Of a stretch of DNA of 64,000 nt, positions 1-11,218 are shown in pieces (position 1 is the stretch's first letter; each line of letters begins with the position of its first letter). The translations under genes and the position numbers were made by a program. Below the pieces are notes generated by a model that saw nothing but the letters and a program-made list of their open reading frames with translations, ran no database searches and was not told the origin of the DNA. The DNA is from Streptomyces aquilus (GTDB taxonomy: Bacteria > Actinomycetota > Actinomycetes > Streptomycetales > Streptomycetaceae): NCBI RefSeq assembly GCF_003955715.1, contig NZ_CP034463.1, positions 4,588,001 through 4,652,000 of the forward strand, read 5' to 3'.

Positions 1-2025
1 GGCCCGGTCCTCACCCCCACCGTCTCCGGCATCTTCACCACCGACGACGGCAATGTCGCGGCCGGCGGCAGCCTCGCCCTGTTCGACACGGCGACCGCGC
101 AGAAGCTGTTCGGCAAGACGGGCACGTACGACGAGATCGACGTGAAGGCCGCCCCGGGCACCTCCCAGACGGCGCTCAAGGCCGCGCTCGACAAGTCCCT
201 GCCGACGAAGCTCGTCGAGACGACGACCGGCAAGGAACTCGCCGACAACCAGGCCGAGATGATCTCCTCGCAGATGGGCAGCTTCCGGCAGATGCTGCTG
301 GTCTTCGCGGGCATCGCGCTGTTCGTCGGCACCTTCATCATCGCCAACACCTTCACCATGCTGGTCGCCCAGCGCACCAAGGAGCTGGCGCTGCTGCGGG
401 CCGTCGGCGCCTCCCGGCGTCAGATCACTCGCTCGGTGCTCGTCGAGGCGTTCGTCGTCGGCACGGCCGCCGGGGTGACCGGCCTGGTCGCGGGCATCGG
501 CATCGGCGCCGGGATGCGGTCGCTGATGGGCGCGCTGGACGCGACCGTCCCGGACGGGCCGCTGGTCGTCTCCGGCGGCACGGTCGCCACCGCCCTCGCG
601 GTCGGCATCCTCATCACCATGCTGGCGGCGTGGCTGCCGGGCCGCCGGGCCGCGAAGATTCCGCCGGTCGCGGCGATGAGCAGCGTGCACGCGCAGGCCA
701 CCACGAAGTCGCTGGTGCTGCGCAACACCCTCGGCGCGCTGTTCGCGGGCGCCGGTGTCGCGGTCGTCCTCGCGGCGACGACGATGAACGGCTCCGACGG
801 CCAGGCCCCCATGGGCATCGGCGCGGTCCTGCTCATCCTCGGCGTGTTCATCCTGACCCCGCTGCTGTCCCGCCCGCTCATCGCGGCCGCCGCCCCGGTG
901 CTGCGCGTGTTCGGTACGGCGGGCAAGCTCGCCCGGCAGAACTCGGTCCGCAATCCCCGTCGTACGGCTGCCACCGCATCCGCGCTGATGATCGGGCTGA
1001 CCCTGATCACCGGGATGACGGTGATGGCGGGCAGCCTCCAGAAGTCCATCGACAAGATGGCGTCGGCGGCGATCCGCGCGGACTACATCGTGTCGATGGC
1101 GAACGGCAACGAGCTGTCCCCGGACGTCGACCGGAAGCTGAACGCCACCGACGGTGTCACCACCACCAGCCCGCTGCGCAACGCCCCCTCGCGCATCGAC
1201 GGCGAGACCGAGTACCTGACCGGCGTGAACGGCTCGGCGATCGGCAAGCTGACCGACCTGAAGGTCGACAGCGGCTCCTTCAAGGTGGGCGGCGGCCAGG
1301 TGGTCGTCGACAGCGACACCGCCAAGTCCCGTGACTGGACGGCCGGTTCGACGTTCACCGCGCACTACGAGGACGGCAAGGCGCAGCGGCTCACGGTCTC
1401 GGCGGTCTACGAGGGCAACGAGCTGATCCGGGGCATCATGGTCGACAACAGGACCCTCACCCCGCATCTGACCGACCCGGCCGACATGCAGATCCTGGTG
1501 AAGACGGCCGACGGTGCCTCCGACGCCACCAAGGACCGGCTGGAGAAGGCCCTCGGCACCAACCCGGCCGTCAAGGTGCAGAGCAAGCAGGACCTGTCCG
1601 ACGACATCGCGCAGATGTTCACGCTGATCCTGAACATGGTCTACGGCCTGCTCGCCATGGCGGTGCTCGTCGCGGTCCTCGGGGTCATCAACACCCTGGC
1701 CATGTCGGTCTTCGAACGCTCGCAGGAGATCGGCATGCTCCGCGCGATCGGCCTGGACCGCAAGGGCGTCAAGCGGATGGTGCGCCTGGAGTCCCTGGTG
1801 ATCTCCCTGTTCGGCGGTGTCCTCGGCATCGGCCTGGGCGTGTTCTTCGGCTGGGCGGCCGGGGAGCTGCTGGGCACGAAGATGGCGACGTACGAACTCG
1901 TCCTGCCCTGGGGGCGGATGGCGCTCTTCCTGCTGGGCGCGGCGGTCGTCGGTGTGCTGGCGGCCCTGTGGCCGGCCCGGCGCGCGGCGAGGCTGAACAT
2001 GCTGTCGGCCATCAAGGCCGAGTAG
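1..2025 (+). CDS. ABC transporter permease, FtsX/MacB type (5'-truncated by window edge)
   Basis: The reading frame is open from base 1, so only the last 674 residues are present. It has the two-FtsX-domain layout of large actinobacterial MacB-like permeases. The first FtsX block has membrane segments around bases 290-370 and the conserved LALLRAVGASRRQI stretch. A middle hydrophobic block lies near 710-900, a large extracytoplasmic segment spans about 1030-1600, and a second FtsX block (MLRAIGLDRKGVKRMVRLE, then three membrane spans) closes the protein, which ends in PARRAARLNML. Such permeases pair with a LolD/MacB-like ATPase that should lie upstream of the window. The substrate cannot be read from sequence. 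A strong hairpin follows the stop codon. Confidence 0.9.
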   Translation, partial: GPVLTPTVSGIFTTDDGNVAAGGSLALFDTATAQKLFGKTGTYDEIDVKAAPGTSQTALKAALDKSLPTKLVETTTGKELADNQAEMISSQMGSFRQMLLVFAGIALFVGTFIIANTFTMLVAQRTKELALLRAVGASRRQITRSVLVEAFVVGTAAGVTGLVAGIGIGAGMRSLMGALDATVPDGPLVVSGGTVATALAVGILITMLAAWLPGRRAAKIPPVAAMSSVHAQATTKSLVLRNTLGALFAGAGVAVVLAATTMNGSDGQAPMGIGAVLLILGVFILTPLLSRPLIAAAAPVLRVFGTAGKLARQNSVRNPRRTAATASALMIGLTLITGMTVMAGSLQKSIDKMASAAIRADYIVSMANGNELSPDVDRKLNATDGVTTTSPLRNAPSRIDGETEYLTGVNGSAIGKLTDLKVDSGSFKVGGGQVVVDSDTAKSRDWTAGSTFTAHYEDGKAQRLTVSAVYEGNELIRGIMVDNRTLTPHLTDPADMQILVKTADGASDATKDRLEKALGTNPAVKVQSKQDLSDDIAQMFTLILNMVYGLLAMAVLVAVLGVINTLAMSVFERSQEIGMLRAIGLDRKGVKRMVRLESLVISLFGGVLGIGLGVFFGWAAGELLGTKMATYELVLPWGRMALFLLGAAVVGVLAALWPARRAARLNMLSAIKAE

Positions 2026-2048
2026 CGAGCGGCGTTCGTACGGCAGTT

Positions 2049-2078
2049 GGGGCCCGCCACCGGCAAGTGGCGGGCCCC
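2049..2078. terminator. Bidirectional terminator between convergent genes
   Basis: Perfect 12-bp inverted repeat (GGGGCCCGCCAC and its complement) around a 6-nt loop, lying between the permease stop and the convergent methyltransferase stop. There is no T-tract, which is usual for Streptomyces. Confidence 0.8.
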
Positions 2079-2088
2079 GTCCGTGCGT

Positions 2089-3381
2089 TCAGTTCCAGGC
2101 GCGTGCCCGCAGCGGCATCCGGGAGTCCCCGGAGTCGAGGGCGCGGACGGCGAGGACCTGGTTGACGCCGATGCTGTTGCGTTCGAAGGCGAGCGCGCTG
2201 GCGGCCATGTAGAGCCGCCAGACCCGGGCCCGGCCGGGTCCGGCGAGCCGGATGGCGCGGGCCCAGTCGGTCTCCAGACGGGCCACCCAGCGGCGCAGGG
2301 TGAGGCCGTAGTGCTCGCGGATCGACTCGACGTCACGCACCTCGAACCCGGCGCGTTCCAGCTGGGTGACGGTGGTGCCGAGGGGGGCGAGTTCGCCGTC
2401 GGGGAAGACGTAGGCGTCGATGAACTCGTCGACGTGGTACGCCGATTCGTCGCGCTGGGGGCGGCGGGCGATCTGGTGGTTGAGGAGCCGCCCGCCGGGC
2501 CTGAGGAGGGCGTACAGGTCCTCGGCGTACTCCAAGTAGCGTTCGGAGCCGACGTGTTCGGCCATGCCGATGGAGGAGACCGCGTCGTAGGGGCCGTCGC
2601 CGACGTCCCGGTAGTCCTGGACGCGGATCTCGATCCGGTCGGTCAGGCCCTCGCCGGCGACGCGCTTGCGGGCGTAGGCGGCCTGCTCCTGGGAGAGGGT
2701 GATGCCGACGACCCGCACGCCGTGCTCGCGGGCGGCGTGGATCGCCATCGAGCCCCAGCCGCAGCCGACGTCGAGCAGCCGCTGACCGGGGGTCAGGGCG
2801 AGCTTGCGGCAGACGAGTTCGAGCTTGTCGCGCTGGGCGCTTTCGAGCGTGCCGCCGGGGGTCTCCCAGTAGGCGCACGAGTAGACCATGGACGGGCCGA
2901 GGACGATCTCGTAGAAGTCGTTGCCGACGTCGTAGTGGTGGCTGACGGCGCGTCTGTCGGTGCGCTTGGTGTGGAGGTGGCCGCGGCGCCGGCGGACCTC
3001 CTCGGGCGGCGGGGCGGGCGGCAGCGGCAGCCCGGAGAGCCGGACGAGGCCGCGCAGCGCGGCGCGCACCTCGGGGTCGCGGAGCAGCGCGGCACGGCTC
3101 CTGGTGCCCTCGCCGCGCTCCCAGACCAGGCCGGAGATCAGGTCGAGGGCGGTGTAGAGGTCGCCGTCGATGTCGAGGTCCCCCGCGACCCAGGCGCGGG
3201 CGAGACCGAGTTCGCCGGGCTTGTACAGCAGCCGGCGCACCGCCCGGCGGTTGCGCAGCACCAGTGCCGGGGCGCCCGGCGGTCCCGCCTGCGAGCCGTC
3301 CCACGCCCGCACGCGGAGCGGGAGCGGGGCTCCCAGCAGTAGTTCGAAGAGGTTCTTCAGCCGCGACGCGGCGTCGGCCAT
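2089..3381 (-). CDS. Cyclopropane-fatty-acyl-phospholipid synthase family SAM methyltransferase
   Basis: A 430-residue protein of the CFA synthase/mycolic-acid methyltransferase family, which transfers a methylene group from SAM to unsaturated acyl chains of membrane lipids. The family block HHYDVGNDFYEIVLGPSMVY precedes the SAM-binding motif LLDVGCGWGSMAIHAA. The C-terminal part carries MAEHVG and NHQIARR, as in other actinobacterial members. I chose the ATG at 3381 because GGAGG lies 8 nt upstream; an upstream in-frame start at 3420 has no such site. It is convergent with the permease and shares its terminator. A true CFA synthase and a related lipid methyltransferase cannot be separated from sequence alone. 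Confidence 0.85.
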   Translation of the reverse strand: MADAASRLKNLFELLLGAPLPLRVRAWDGSQAGPPGAPALVLRNRRAVRRLLYKPGELGLARAWVAGDLDIDGDLYTALDLISGLVWERGEGTRSRAALLRDPEVRAALRGLVRLSGLPLPPAPPPEEVRRRRGHLHTKRTDRRAVSHHYDVGNDFYEIVLGPSMVYSCAYWETPGGTLESAQRDKLELVCRKLALTPGQRLLDVGCGWGSMAIHAAREHGVRVVGITLSQEQAAYARKRVAGEGLTDRIEIRVQDYRDVGDGPYDAVSSIGMAEHVGSERYLEYAEDLYALLRPGGRLLNHQIARRPQRDESAYHVDEFIDAYVFPDGELAPLGTTVTQLERAGFEVRDVESIREHYGLTLRRWVARLETDWARAIRLAGPGRARVWRLYMAASALAFERNSIGVNQVLAVRALDSGDSRMPLRARAWN

Positions 3382-3462
3382 GGCGCACACCTCCGTGACG
3401 AGGATCCCGGAATTGTCCACCTACGTAAACAGTGACAAGGGGTGACGCAATCCCGGGACACG

Positions 3463-3504
3463 CCGAAGGGCCTCCCGCACCACGGATGGCGGGAGGCCCT
3501 TCGG
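3463..3504 (-). terminator. Terminator of the NADH dehydrogenase gene
   Basis: Perfect 16-bp stem (CCGAAGGGCCTCCCGC and its complement) with a 10-nt loop, about 30 bases after the ndh stop and before the upstream region of the methyltransferase gene. Confidence 0.85.
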
Positions 3505-3533
3505 TTCGTTCGTCGCGCGGCGACCGGAGTCGG

Positions 3534-4925
3534 TCAGGAGGCCTTGGCCTTCTCCTGCGTCTTCTCCGGCTGCGCGGCGGCGGGCGCCGGCGCGGGCTTG
3601 GCGGCCTCGTAGAACTCCTCGCGCGGAGTCTCCAGGGCACCGAGGGCGACGACCTCACGCTTGAGGAACATCGCGAGCGTCCAGTCGGCGAAGACGCGGA
3701 TCTTGCGGTTCCACGTCGGCATCGCCAGACCGTGGTAGCCACGGTGCATGTACCAGGCGAGACGGCCCTTGAGCTTGATCTTCATCTTGCCCATGACGAT
3801 CATCGCCACGCCCTTGTGGAGGCCGAGACCGGCCACCGCGCCCTTGTTGGAGTGCGCGTACTCCTTCTGCGGGAAGCCCCGCATGCCGGAGACCACGTTG
3901 TCGCCGAGGACCTTGGCCTGACGCAGCGCGTGCTGGGCGTTCGGCGGGCACCAGGCGTTCTCCACCCCGGCCTTGCGGGCGGCGACGTCCGGGACCTGGG
4001 CGTTGTCGCCGGCGGCCCAGATGTAGTCGGTGCCCTGCACCTGGAGGGTGGGCTGGGTGTCGACGTGACCGCGCGGGCCCAGCGGGAGGCCGTAGCGGGA
4101 GAGGACCGGGTTCGGCTTGACGCCGGCGGTCCAGACGATCGTGTTGGAGTCGACCTCGAGGCCGTTCTTCAGCACGACGTGGCCGTCGACGCAGGAGTCC
4201 ATCGAGGTGGAGAGGTAGATCTCCACGCCGCGGCTCTCCAGGTGCTCCTTGCCGTAGGTGCCCAGCTTCGGGCCGACCTCGGGAAGGATCTTGTCGGCGG
4301 CGTCGACGAGGATGAACCGCATGTCCTCGCGGGAGACCGTCTTGTAGTACTTGGCCGCGTCGCGGGCCATGTCCTCGACCTCACCGATGGTCTCCGCGCC
4401 GGCGAACCCGCCGCCGACGAAGACGAAGGTGAGCGCCTTGCGGCGGATCTCCTCGTCGGTGGTGGAGTCGGCCTTGTCCAGCTGCTCCAGGACGTGGTTG
4501 CGCAGGCCGATGGCCTCCTCGACGCCCTTCATGCCGATGCCCTGCTCGGCGAGGCCGGGGATCGGGAAGGTGCGGGAGACCGCGCCGAGCGCGATCACCA
4601 GGTAGTCGAAGGGCAGCTCGTACGCCTCGCCGACCAGCGGGGCGATCGTGGCGACCTTGCGGTCCTGGTCGATGGTGGTGACCCGGCCGGTGAGAACCTC
4701 CGCCTTGGGCAGCACGCGTCGCAGCGGGACGACGACGTGGCGCGGGGAGATGCTGCCGGCGGCGGTTTCGGGGAGGAAGGGCTGGTAGGTCATGTACGAC
4801 CGGGGGTCGACGACCGTGACGGTCGCCTCGCCGTAGCGCATCTTCTTGAGGATGCGCCGAGCTGCGTACAGGCCTACGTACCCACCGCCTACTACGAGGA
4901 TCCTGGGACGCTCCGTGGTGCTCAT
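3534..4925 (-). CDS. ndh: Type II NADH dehydrogenase (NDH-2)
   Basis: A 463-residue single-subunit, non-proton-pumping NADH:quinone oxidoreductase expected on the inner face of the membrane, feeding electrons into menaquinone. The N-terminal FAD-binding Rossmann motif is VVGGGYVGLYAARR. A second nucleotide (NADH) motif, FVFVGGGFAGAE, lies near residue 170, and the flavin-contact motif WAAGDNAQVPD near residue 305. The C-terminal membrane-associating part is followed by a low-complexity Ala/Pro/Glu/Lys tail. The start at 4925 has only a weak ribosome site. A Rex-type operator lies about 330 bases upstream, which fits redox control by the NADH/NAD ratio as known for Streptomyces ndh. A strong hairpin follows the gene. 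Confidence 0.9.
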   Translation of the reverse strand: MSTTERPRILVVGGGYVGLYAARRILKKMRYGEATVTVVDPRSYMTYQPFLPETAAGSISPRHVVVPLRRVLPKAEVLTGRVTTIDQDRKVATIAPLVGEAYELPFDYLVIALGAVSRTFPIPGLAEQGIGMKGVEEAIGLRNHVLEQLDKADSTTDEEIRRKALTFVFVGGGFAGAETIGEVEDMARDAAKYYKTVSREDMRFILVDAADKILPEVGPKLGTYGKEHLESRGVEIYLSTSMDSCVDGHVVLKNGLEVDSNTIVWTAGVKPNPVLSRYGLPLGPRGHVDTQPTLQVQGTDYIWAAGDNAQVPDVAARKAGVENAWCPPNAQHALRQAKVLGDNVVSGMRGFPQKEYAHSNKGAVAGLGLHKGVAMIVMGKMKIKLKGRLAWYMHRGYHGLAMPTWNRKIRVFADWTLAMFLKREVVALGALETPREEFYEAAKPAPAPAAAQPEKTQEKAKAS

Positions 4926-5178
4926 GCCATCGAGTATCCACCCGCCCCAGGGGGGTCGCTCGTGCGCCCCTTCACAAGCTCCGACAGGGGGTGTGTTATC
5001 CTCCGCGACTCACGTGATCCAGGTCATGGTGCGGATCCGGAACCAGCCGGTATGGCGGACCGTTGTCAATGCCGCGTGAGCTGCCTCTCTTGGCCTCCGC
5101 GACCCCTGTGAGCGGTCCGCGACGACCCCTCGCGAGCCCTCGACGGAGGGTCCCGGCCGACCCCCTGTATCACACTTC

Positions 5179-5190
5179 TGAACACGTTCA
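5179..5190. promoter_or_regulatory. Palindrome overlapping a candidate ndh promoter
   Basis: TGAACACGTTCA is a perfect 12-bp dyad resembling a degenerate Rex site core. On the minus strand it overlaps a -35-like TTGAAC, with a possible -10 TACAGG 16 bases on (about 5163-5190). If used, it would give an ndh leader of about 230 nt. Confidence 0.4.
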
Positions 5191-5256
5191 ATGGCCTTTC
5201 GGGGCCCCGGAAGGGTCAGTCGGCCGCTTTTCGTGGTTCCGCAGGGCGGAATTCCT

Positions 5257-5272
5257 TGTGAAGAACTTCACG
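5257..5272. promoter_or_regulatory. Rex (redox repressor) operator-like site
   Basis: TGTGAAGAACTTCACG closely matches the Streptomyces Rex operator pattern TGTGAACNNNTTCACA and is flanked by further TT/AA symmetry. It sits in the 455-base gene-free stretch 4926-5380 between ndh and ppx, which otherwise holds only the 5179 palindrome and no recognisable gene. Rex control of ndh is established in S. coelicolor; here it is inferred from the site. Confidence 0.65.
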
Positions 5273-5380
5273 AAGTTTCTCGGAGGCGCACCCCCGGGGG
5301 TCGTCTCCGGGCCCCCTGGAGGCGCTCATACGTTATCCGACCTGCTCAGCAGATGGCTACCGATCGGTAACAAAGGAGGG

Positions 5381-6325
5381 CTACGCCACCGAGAACGCGA
5401 TGCCGTCGAGGATGTCGTGCTCGCTCACGACGACCTCCTCGGCCCCGATCCGCTCCATGATCGACAGCAGTACGAGGGCACCCGCCGCGATGACGTCCAC
5501 GCGCCCCGGGTGCATGGAGGGCACGGTCGCGCGCTCGGCGTGCGTGGAGTGCAGCAGCAGCCACTCGGTGATCTCCCTGACCTTCTCACGGGAGACACGG
5601 GAGTGGTGGATGCGCTCCGAGTCGTACTCGGGCAGCTCCTGCGCGATCGCCGAGACGGTCGTGACGGACCCGGCGAGCCCCACCAGCGTGCGCGCCTCGC
5701 GCAGCGGCACGGTCTCCTCGGCGAGGTCCAGGGCGGCCTCGATGTCCGCCCGCATGGCGGCGATCTGCGCCGGCGAGGGCGGGTCGGAGACGACACCGTC
5801 CCGGACGAGATGCCGCTCGGTCATCCGCACACAGCCGACGTCCACGGACCGCGCGGCCCGCACCTGCTCCGCGCCGACCACGAACTCGGTCGAACCTCCG
5901 CCGATGTCCACGACGAGATAGGGCGGGGCGAGGTCGGCACGGCCCTTGAGCTCCCCCGTGGCGCCGGTGAAGGAGAACTCCGCCTCCTGGTCGCCGCTGA
6001 TCACCTCCGGCTCCACACCGAGGATGTCCAGCACCCCGCGCACGAAGTCGTCCCGGTTCTCGGCGTCCCGCGAGGCGGACGTGGCGACGAACCGCAGCCG
6101 CTCCGCGCCCATCTCCTTGATGACGGCCGCGTACTCGCGGCACGCCGCGAAGGTCCGCTCCAGCGCCTCGGGCGCCAGCCGCCCGGTCCGGTCGACGCCC
6201 TGCCCGAGCCGCACGATCGTCATCCGGCGGTCCAGGTCGACGAGTTCACCGGTGGCCGGGTCGCAGTCGGCGACCAGGAGACGGATGGAGTTGGTACCGC
6301 AGTCGATGGCGGCGACACGGGTCAC
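5381..6325 (-). CDS. ppx: Exopolyphosphatase / guanosine pentaphosphatase (Ppx/GppA)
   Basis: A 314-residue member of the ASKHA-fold Ppx/GppA family, which releases phosphate from polyphosphate or hydrolyses pppGpp. Phosphate-1 motif AIDCGTNSIRLLVAD is at the N-terminus, phosphate-2 motif VVDIGGGSTEFV near residue 140, and an adenosine/phosphate-type AGSVTTVSAI block near residue 210. The start is the GTG at 6325, overlapping the DUF501 stop as GTGA (translational coupling). The longer upstream frame overlaps DUF501 and is not needed. It is the last gene of the eno-divIC-DUF501-ppx cluster. It is the short form without a C-terminal HD domain, as usual in actinobacteria. Confidence 0.9.
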   Translation of the reverse strand: MTRVAAIDCGTNSIRLLVADCDPATGELVDLDRRMTIVRLGQGVDRTGRLAPEALERTFAACREYAAVIKEMGAERLRFVATSASRDAENRDDFVRGVLDILGVEPEVISGDQEAEFSFTGATGELKGRADLAPPYLVVDIGGGSTEFVVGAEQVRAARSVDVGCVRMTERHLVRDGVVSDPPSPAQIAAMRADIEAALDLAEETVPLREARTLVGLAGSVTTVSAIAQELPEYDSERIHHSRVSREKVREITEWLLLHSTHAERATVPSMHPGRVDVIAAGALVLLSIMERIGAEEVVVSEHDILDGIAFSVA

Positions 6326-6852
6326 TGCTCGTCCTCCTTCGGCAGCGTCACGCACGCGCCCTTGCGCCACCACTCCGGCAGCATCGCGATCGCCTCGTCG
6401 CCCAGCGGGTTCACACCCGGCCCGGCGGCCAGGGAGTGGCCGACCAGCACGTGCAGGCACTTCACCCGGTCCGGCATGCCGCCCGCGCTCGGGAAGCCCT
6501 TGAGCTCCTCGATCTCGTCACGCCGCCGGATGTAGTCCTCGTGCGCGGCGCGGTACGCGGCGGCCAGCTCCGGATCGGTTTGCAGGCGCTCGGTCATCTC
6601 CTTCATCACGCCGTTCGCCTCCAGCGTCCCGATCGCGGAGTTCGCCTTCGGGCACGTCAGGTAGTACAGCGTCGGGAAGGGCGTGCCGTCGGGCAGCCGG
6701 GGGGCCGTCTCCACCACGTCCGGCTGCCCGCAGGGGCACCGGTGCGCGATGGCGCGCAGCCCGCGCGGCGGACGCCCGAGCTGCTGCTTGAAGGCCTCGA
6801 CGTCGGCGTCGGTCGGCTCGGTGCGCGGGGTGGTGGGCGGGGGCGTTTGCAT
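6322..6852 (-). CDS. DUF501 family protein
   Basis: A 176-residue protein of a conserved actinobacterial family of unknown function, nearly always found between a septum-formation (DivIC/FtsB-like) gene and ppx. Visible features are paired cysteines in HRCPCGQPDV near residue 40, YYLTCPKAN near residue 65, and a conserved basic C-terminal half with CLHVLVGHSLAAG and LPEWWRKGACV. The cysteines could bind metal, but this is inference. The ATG at 6852 is chosen. The upstream AGAGGAAA is 12-13 nt away, somewhat distant. It overlaps ppx by 4 bases. Confidence 0.88.
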   Translation of the reverse strand: MQTPPPTTPRTEPTDADVEAFKQQLGRPPRGLRAIAHRCPCGQPDVVETAPRLPDGTPFPTLYYLTCPKANSAIGTLEANGVMKEMTERLQTDPELAAAYRAAHEDYIRRRDEIEELKGFPSAGGMPDRVKCLHVLVGHSLAAGPGVNPLGDEAIAMLPEWWRKGACVTLPKEDEQ

Positions 6853-6878
6853 GCCTGTTACTGATTTCCTCTGTCGGT

Positions 6879-7355
6879 CTACTGGTCGGAGGCGTCGGAC
6901 TTGTCGACCCCGTCCCAGACGTTCGAGTACCAGGGGCGGTCCGCCGCCCCCAGGTCGGCGCGCGACTGCTGGGCCGCGCCCGGGTCGACGACGACGAACC
7001 CCGTCTCCCCCGGCATCACATAGTGCAGCCGCTGCCGGATCTGCTGCTCGGCGTACGCGTCGTCCTGCCACCGCGCCTTGAGGTCGCGCAGCTGCTCGAC
7101 GCGCTGCCGTGCCTGGTCCTGCTCCCGCTGGAGATCGGCGATGTCGGCGCGCTGGGAGACGTACTGCCTTATCGGGTACGCGAGCGCGACGATCAGCGAG
7201 CACAGCACCAGCGCGAGCAGCGCCGCGCGGCCGGTGAGCCGCGAGCGGCGGGCCTGCCGCTTGGTCTGGGAGCGGTAGACCCGGGCCGCGGTCTGCTCGC
7301 CGAGCAGCCGGATCCGGGTCGCGGTGGAGAAACGGTCCCGGTCCTTGACGGCCAT
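6879..7355 (-). CDS. FtsB/DivIC-type septum formation initiator protein
   Basis: A 158-residue bitopic membrane protein. A basic cytoplasmic N-terminus (about 45 residues, rich in Arg) is followed by one membrane span (ALLALVLCSLIVALAYPI), then an extracytoplasmic coiled coil (ADIADLQREQDQARQRVEQL) and the family motif QQIRQRLHYVMPGETGF. The partner proteins of this family are FtsL and FtsQ in the divisome. In Streptomyces the protein next to eno is the DivIC-like member. GGGAG lies upstream of the ATG. The C-terminus is acidic and low in complexity. Confidence 0.88.
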   Translation of the reverse strand: MAVKDRDRFSTATRIRLLGEQTAARVYRSQTKRQARRSRLTGRAALLALVLCSLIVALAYPIRQYVSQRADIADLQREQDQARQRVEQLRDLKARWQDDAYAEQQIRQRLHYVMPGETGFVVVDPGAAQQSRADLGAADRPWYSNVWDGVDKSDASDQ

Positions 7356-7377
7356 CTCTCACTCCCGTTCACACGCG

Positions 7378-7422
7378 CGTACGTCCCCGCACACGGTACG
7401 GGACCGAGTACGGGGACGTACG
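7378..7422 (-). terminator. Terminator-like hairpin after eno
   Basis: A perfect 12-bp outer stem (CGTACGTCCCCG and its complement) encloses a shorter inner dyad. It lies between the eno stop and the divIC start, so it probably reduces read-through from eno into the division gene. Confidence 0.6.
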
Positions 7423-7453
7423 TACGACGCTGTCCTTGAGGGCTTTAAGGGTG

Positions 7454-9034
<1,581 letters not shown>

Positions 9035-9045
9035 TCAGGCAGGAC

Positions 9046-9955
<910 letters not shown>

Positions 9956-9979
9956 GGCTCGTGGTGACGAGCGGTGTTG

Positions 9980-10009
9980 ACCGTAGACACGGAACCCGGG
10001 GGATTTCAA
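9980..10009 (-). promoter_or_regulatory. Candidate rpfA promoter
   Basis: Reading leftward, TTGAAA (10009-10004) and TACGGT (9985-9980) are spaced by 18 bases. This would start the transcript near 9973, about 20 bases before the riboswitch. The rest of the gap up to 10100 shows no gene. Confidence 0.5.
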
Positions 10010-10100
10010 AGACGATCAGGGCTTCTGAGACTCATCCCACACTTTCGCCAAACCGGACATTCAGCGCGAAGCGTGACGCGAACTCCCGTCGCTTTTCGCC

Positions 10101-11093
10101 CTATTCAGCCCCGACTACGAGGGTCTGACCGGGCATGATGGCGCTCGGGTCGGGACCGATGACCTGCTCGTTCGCGGCGTAGAGGTGGCGCCATCCGCCG
10201 TCGAGGCCAAGGGAGTCGGCGATGGAGGCGAGCGTGTCGCCCTCGCGGACGGTGTACGCCTTCTCGTCGGCGCTCGGGCCACGGTGCCGGCCGGTGCCGG
10301 TCTCGCCCGCGGGATCACTCTTGGCGTCGCTCTTGTTGTCGCTCTTGTTGTCGCTCTTGTTGTCGCCGCCGAGGGCGCCGATGTCGACGAGGTTCGAAGA
10401 GCCGCCCACTTGCCATGAGTTGTCCGATTCGGCCTCATTCGCCGGGACTGTGGGCGAGCTGTCGGGCGACTGTGAGGCGGTCGAGCCGGAGTCGGGCGTA
10501 TCCGACTTGGCGGACTTGTCCGCGCCGGTGGAGGTGGAGGGCGAGGGAGAGGCGTCGGTGGAGGCGTCACCGGAAGCATCGTCCGACGAGCCGGACTCCG
10601 CGGAGTTGGGCAACCCGGATGATTCCGATCCCGATCCGGACGTATCGGACTCCGCGCCGGATCCGGACGCCGAGGACGAACCGGTCCCGACGCCCGTGTC
10701 GACATCGGCCGAGCCCGAGTCCTTGCTGAGCCCGTTCAGCAGCCCGCAGGCGCCCCAGACGCCGACACCCTGGTCGGCGAGGACCTTCTCGGCGACGGAT
10801 ATCTGCTGGTTGCGGCTGGCCAGGTCGGCGCTCGGGGCGTAGTCGAGGCCGCCGTACTTCTCCCAGTTCTCCTGCGAGAGGCTGAGCCCGCCGTAGGAAC
10901 CGTCACCGTTGTTCTGGCTCCAGGAGCCGTCCGTCTCGCACTTGGCGACCTTGTCCCAGGTGCCGCCGTCGGCCGCGCTCGCGCCGGTGGCGGCGAGCAG
11001 CGGGATCGCGATGGCGGAGCCGGTCACTCCGGCCGCGACGAGAAGTGCCGGAGCCTGGCGGGGGCGACGGTGACGACCGTTCCCGGAGAGCAT
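10101..11093 (-). CDS. Second Rpf-like secreted muralytic protein with LysM domain (position of rpfC)
   Basis: A 330-residue secreted protein. The signal peptide around APALLVAAGVTGSAIAIPLL precedes an Rpf-like domain (GTWDKVAKCETDGSWSQNNG) with Glu in the CETDG position. A long Ser/Asp/Gly-rich linker of about 150 residues follows, then a C-terminal LysM (YTVREGDTLASIADSLGL to IMPGQTLVVGAE). The linker includes a DNKS amino-acid repeat from a 12-bp DNA repeat. The start ATG at 11093 has AAAGG 8 nt upstream; longer frames lack the typical Rpf N-terminus MLSGNGRHRR. It is paralogous to and same-strand with the downstream rpfA. The two are separated by rpfA's own promoter and riboswitch. Confidence 0.88.
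   Translation of the reverse strand: MLSGNGRHRRPRQAPALLVAAGVTGSAIAIPLLAATGASAADGGTWDKVAKCETDGSWSQNNGDGSYGGLSLSQENWEKYGGLDYAPSADLASRNQQISVAEKVLADQGVGVWGACGLLNGLSKDSGSADVDTGVGTGSSSASGSGAESDTSGSGSESSGLPNSAESGSSDDASGDASTDASPSPSTSTGADKSAKSDTPDSGSTASQSPDSSPTVPANEAESDNSWQVGGSSNLVDIGALGGDNKSDNKSDNKSDAKSDPAGETGTGRHRGPSADEKAYTVREGDTLASIADSLGLDGGWRHLYAANEQVIGPDPSAIMPGQTLVVGAE
10326..10361 (-). repeat. 12-bp tandem repeat encoding DNKS units
   Basis: Three perfect copies of gtcgctcttgtt in the linker of the second Rpf protein, adding Asp-Asn-Lys-Ser units. Its multiple of three keeps the frame. Confidence 0.85.
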
Positions 11094-11180
11094 GCGGGGA
11101 CCTTTCGCGAGACAGCGGTGACCGGCGTGGCGGGTGAGGCTGGGCGCCACGCTGGTTGGTGAACGTATCGGCAGACGATC

Positions 11181-11193
11181 ACTTGTCACAAGT
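11181..11193. promoter_or_regulatory. Palindrome upstream of the second rpf gene
   Basis: ACTTGTCACAAGT is a perfect 6-bp-arm dyad with a one-base centre in the 125-base gap between the rpf start and the recombinase stop. It is followed by repeated GATCAC motifs (11178, 11206 and 11217). It could be an operator or part of the insertion junction. Confidence 0.4.
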
Positions 11194-11218
11194 TAATGCC
11201 GCGCAGATCACGTGAAGA

